Source of the DNA: Sphingobacterium sp. PCS056
GTDB taxonomy: Bacteria > Bacteroidota > Bacteroidia > Sphingobacteriales > Sphingobacteriaceae
Direction: 5' to 3'
Length of the DNA stretch: 64,000 nucleotides
NCBI RefSeq assembly: GCF_023273895.1
Contig: NZ_CP096883.1
Coordinates: 3,720,001-3,784,000 of the forward strand
A program made the position numbers and the translations under genes. Below, in pieces: positions 61,230 to 64,000 of the stretch (position 1 is its first letter; each line of letters starts with the position of its first letter). The notes under the pieces are model-generated. The model ran no database searches, was not told where the DNA came from, and worked only from the letters and a program-made list of their open reading frames with translations.

Positions 61230-63449
61230 ATGAAGTACCTACTCCTAGTGGCCAGTTTGTGTGTACAAGTTGCTGTGGCGCAAAAGAAACCAACCGTTCA
61301 TTATATTGTCAAACAAAACAGCAGTTACAACCGAAATGCTGATGAAAAAACCTATTATATAGCAGTAGAAAAGGTGAAGAAATCATCCAAACAAGGGGAT
61401 CTTATGCAATTGCGCATAGTTGGTTTTGAGAACAAAAATGGCGACTGTTTATTCTCTACTGCTGACTTGGACAAAGGAGAGAATTTCTTGACGTCGACTG
61501 CGGCAATTTCCAATATCTATGGTTTGAAAAAACCATTTCAATTTACAGTCAATAAAGGACTGGTCAACATCGATACACTTGAATGGAAAGATGAAATAAA
61601 ACAACAGCTTGCAGCATGGGAAATACAAGATGATGTTTTTGAAAATTCTTTAAACAATACATTTTCAGAATATAGTAACCTTTTGCAATCGCTCTATTTT
61701 GCAGAAATATCATCGTCGGATGAAAATGCATTGAAAACATCAGATATCACAAAAAATGGTATGACATATCATATGGTGAAGCAAGATAAATCGGTGATTG
61801 CTATCCATTATTCACAAGTAGACAGCTCTTCGACATTGGAAGGCAGTACGAGCTTTGATCCAAAAACGCACCTTGTAGTCGATGAATCTAGAAAATCTAA
61901 CTATTCATTTTTAGATGCAAATGGAAAAAAAATAAGCGGCCAATTTGCCAAATCGATACAGCGCGCTAGCAACTATACTGCAGCAGTAATTGAAAATGAT
62001 TATTATGATATGCTCATAACAGGTAGTTATTGGAGCAACGCAGTAAATACTAAAGATAAAACGGATAGTCTCAAAGTACAACGTTATATAGATTTATACG
62101 AAGCAAAATATGCAGACAACCGCGATTACATCAAAAATAAATTGGGCCATTTGCAAAAGTTGCGGAATAAGCAGTATGATGATGCATTATCATCTATAGC
62201 TCCAAAGCTGATAGCCGGTACTTATCATCTCAGCAACAGGGTTACATCCGATAATATTTCAGACCATGACTTTAAAGAAATCATACCACTCCTGAATGAT
62301 GTGCAACTCTTCGATTATCTGCAACATTCGCTAAGTCAATACATCTTATCTCTTGACAGCGCCTCCTTGCAGAAGGCCCAACTTATTGCCAATCAGCTTA
62401 GCGAGAAAGAGCGAGTAGCGGCTAGACCCTTGTACCTTTGGACCACAGCAATGCAGATAAAGGATGTAGATAGCCTTAAACAAATCCAAAATGAAATCCT
62501 AAACATGGATAACAGTTACTGGAACCAAGGAAATGCCGGTCGATATGCTCTTTTGATACAGAAGCTACTTGCTGAGCATGCAGGATATGATGCACAGACG
62601 ATGCAGAAAATCATCGATAAAATTAGTGTTCTATATGAAGACGAGTCAAATAAGAAACGGTTCTTACAAAAAGCTCATTTGGCATATGCATATTATCTGG
62701 CTTATGGAATGACACCAGTAGACCAAGAAGATCGGGCGCTCCTATTATTGGAAAAAGCGGCCTATTATTCTCCAAAAAGTGCAGCTGAAAAGGAACATGG
62801 AAGTTTCTATGATCGCGTATTTTTGAAATCAAAAGAGAACTATAATGACGATTATATGGCTTTATTAAGTAAGAAGGGCAAGAAGGATATTGCTCTTCAA
62901 AACTATATACAGGAGTTTCTGAATAATCCAGCGAGTAGTTTTAAAAGCTTGTCCACTTTTTATCGTGAAAATTATAATGAAAGCAATTTCAGTGATTTTT
63001 TCAAAAAAGAGATTGTTCCCAAACTTGCAGATGCGCCATCATTTTTGTTAAAAGACATACAGGATAAGGAGTTCTCATCCGCACAATTGAGCGGAAAATG
63101 GACCGTTATCGATTTTTGGGGTACCTGGTGTGGTCCTTGTGTCGCTGAAATGCCCAAATTAAACCAGTATTACCTAGCGCTAAAGCAGGATAAAATGAGT
63201 AAAATCAACTTTATGAGCATAGCTTGTAGTGATACAAAAGAAAAAGTACAACGATTTTTATCAAACAATAATTACGATATACCGGTATTGATGTCCGACT
63301 CTAAAGTAGAACAAAATTATAAAGTGCGTGGATACCCAAGTAAATATATCATAACACCTGAAGGAAAATTAATTCCTACGGAATTTGGATTCAACTGGGA
63401 GACTTTGGTCTCTGAATTAAGCAAGTTATATACGGTTCCGGTGTCCTAG
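61230..63449 (+). CDS. exported TlpA-type thioredoxin with long N-terminal region
   Basis: 739 aa. Signal peptide MKYLLLVASLCVQVAVA. The first 600 residues are of no known family: a beta-rich part (20-270) and a helical repeat-like part (about 280-600). The last 130 residues form a TlpA/AhpC-TSA-like thioredoxin domain with 'IDFWGTWCGPCVAEMPKLN'; the redox motif WCGPC is at 633-637, and 'VRGYPSKYIITPEGK' carries the cis-Pro. It should act as a periplasmic thiol reductase with a built-in substrate- or partner-binding part. Unlike the TlpA protein at 147-1457 it is not in a SusCD operon. Confidence 0.88.
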   Translation: MKYLLLVASLCVQVAVAQKKPTVHYIVKQNSSYNRNADEKTYYIAVEKVKKSSKQGDLMQLRIVGFENKNGDCLFSTADLDKGENFLTSTAAISNIYGLKKPFQFTVNKGLVNIDTLEWKDEIKQQLAAWEIQDDVFENSLNNTFSEYSNLLQSLYFAEISSSDENALKTSDITKNGMTYHMVKQDKSVIAIHYSQVDSSSTLEGSTSFDPKTHLVVDESRKSNYSFLDANGKKISGQFAKSIQRASNYTAAVIENDYYDMLITGSYWSNAVNTKDKTDSLKVQRYIDLYEAKYADNRDYIKNKLGHLQKLRNKQYDDALSSIAPKLIAGTYHLSNRVTSDNISDHDFKEIIPLLNDVQLFDYLQHSLSQYILSLDSASLQKAQLIANQLSEKERVAARPLYLWTTAMQIKDVDSLKQIQNEILNMDNSYWNQGNAGRYALLIQKLLAEHAGYDAQTMQKIIDKISVLYEDESNKKRFLQKAHLAYAYYLAYGMTPVDQEDRALLLLEKAAYYSPKSAAEKEHGSFYDRVFLKSKENYNDDYMALLSKKGKKDIALQNYIQEFLNNPASSFKSLSTFYRENYNESNFSDFFKKEIVPKLADAPSFLLKDIQDKEFSSAQLSGKWTVIDFWGTWCGPCVAEMPKLNQYYLALKQDKMSKINFMSIACSDTKEKVQRFLSNNNYDIPVLMSDSKVEQNYKVRGYPSKYIITPEGKLIPTEFGFNWETLVSELSKLYTVPVS

Positions 63450-63544
63450 ACAAAAAATATTGAAACTTGTGATCCATTCTTGCTGTTATGCTATCTATAA
63501 GAGTTGAGGCAACAAACAAAAATATAGCATAATTCTGGGCTTGA

Positions 63545-63625
63545 CAGCTGCCATTGGACACGTTGCCTACAGTGACCTTGTTGGCATAGTACAGCATGTG
63601 TTGCTGTAGGCTGATCTGTGTTTTG
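63545..63625 (-). pseudogene. internal fragment of an Rpn-like gene
   Basis: The stretch matches the middle of the Rpn gene at 37010-37975 (compare 37676-37735). On the minus strand it reads 'TQISLQQHMLYYANKVTVG' against 'TQTNLKQRMLYYASKVISD'. Nothing else of the gene is left on either side. Confidence 0.75.
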
Positions 63626-63747
63626 TTATGTACTATATGGATCCTTTAGGGTTAAAAAAAGAGTGCCTATTTTTCCCATTATATTCAACATTCTTTCGAC
63701 AAAATCAATTTATTTATCAATTTATTGTATCTTTCTAAAAAAAAGAA

Positions 63748-64000
63748 ATGAAGAAAACCAACCTCCTAATTTTAACCTTATTTATTGCAAATTTCAATTA
63801 TGCTCAAACCACATTAATGGATAGTATAATTCAAAAAAACTACTCTACATTTAAAAAAAACAAGAGCAACACTTTCGAAGGCAAGGGATGGGATACCCTT
63901 CAAGATGAAATCATCAAAAACAATTCTGTATTATTGGGCGAGTCACATTTTACCAATGAAGTTCCTTACTTTACAAATGCGATTATCAATAATATCAAGT
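63748..64000 (+). CDS. secreted erythromycin-esterase-like protein (partial)
   Basis: The first 84 codons are present and the gene runs off the window. Signal peptide MKKTNLLILTLFIANFNYAQ, then a charged helix and 'NNSVLLGESHFTNEVPYFTNAIINNI'. The 'LLGESHF' motif with its Glu and His is typical of the erythromycin-esterase/EreA-ChaN-like superfamily, in which these residues line the active site. Enzymatic substrate unknown. The start is supported by a clear signal peptide. Confidence 0.7.
   Translation, partial: MKKTNLLILTLFIANFNYAQTTLMDSIIQKNYSTFKKNKSNTFEGKGWDTLQDEIIKNNSVLLGESHFTNEVPYFTNAIINNIK

Overview
The window looks like a chromosomal segment of a Bacteroidota bacterium, most likely Sphingobacteriaceae and close to Sphingobacterium. 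The evidence is a SusC/SusD outer-membrane pair, TlpA-type thioredoxins, a GLPGLI protein next to a TonB-type barrel, a LytTR/YehU-like two-component pair, A/T-rich gene starts without Shine-Dalgarno sequences, and one good TTTG-N19-TAnnTTTG promoter. I saw no rRNA, tRNA, CRISPR array or complete prophage.

Layout. (1) 0.1-8.3 kb, minus strand: one nutrient-uptake operon with a DUF3738-like protein, a repeat-rich leader, susC, susD, and a TlpA/DUF3738-like fusion followed by a terminator. The leader (about 6.28-7.27 kb) is the most striking thing in the window. It holds five consecutive blocks, each with its own short core motif repeated at an exact 11-bp step. Four blocks change motif orientation at an inverted repeat, and the block with the GTAC core is self-complementary. 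The susC reading frame stays open through the whole leader.

(2) 8.3-26.5 kb: an accessory, defence-like island. It holds an XRE regulator, a beta-helix membrane protein, a 1243-aa SEC-C protein with a C-terminal restriction-type nuclease domain, a decayed IS256-family element, an unknown 419-aa gene, a candidate small RNA, an HTH plus ImmA/IrrE protein with an unknown partner, a two-gene nuclease operon, and a compact three-gene unit ending in a phosphoribosyltransferase and a DprA-like protein.

(3) 26.6-47 kb: a mosaic of small, broken and duplicated genes. It includes candidate immunity genes (one SUFU family), an RHS toxin C-terminus with a frameshift, an immunity-like gene cut by a second IS256-family copy, an astacin protease, three Rpn/PD-(D/E)XK genes sharing a 3' tail, copies of a secreted NTF2-like gene with conserved flanks, two divergent GH43 glycosidases, a methyltransferase and an alpha/beta hydrolase.

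(4) 47-64 kb: more ordinary chromosome. It has a large TPR protein, a PA2169-type four-helix protein, a LytTR regulator with its TPR histidine kinase, a small secreted protein, GLPGLI plus barrel protein, a fourth NTF2-like copy, a DinB-like protein, a 739-aa TlpA-type protein and the start of a secreted erythromycin-esterase-like protein. Several gene and IS fragments (15.84, 26.9, 38.1, 46.9 and 63.6 kb) show repeated duplication and decay.
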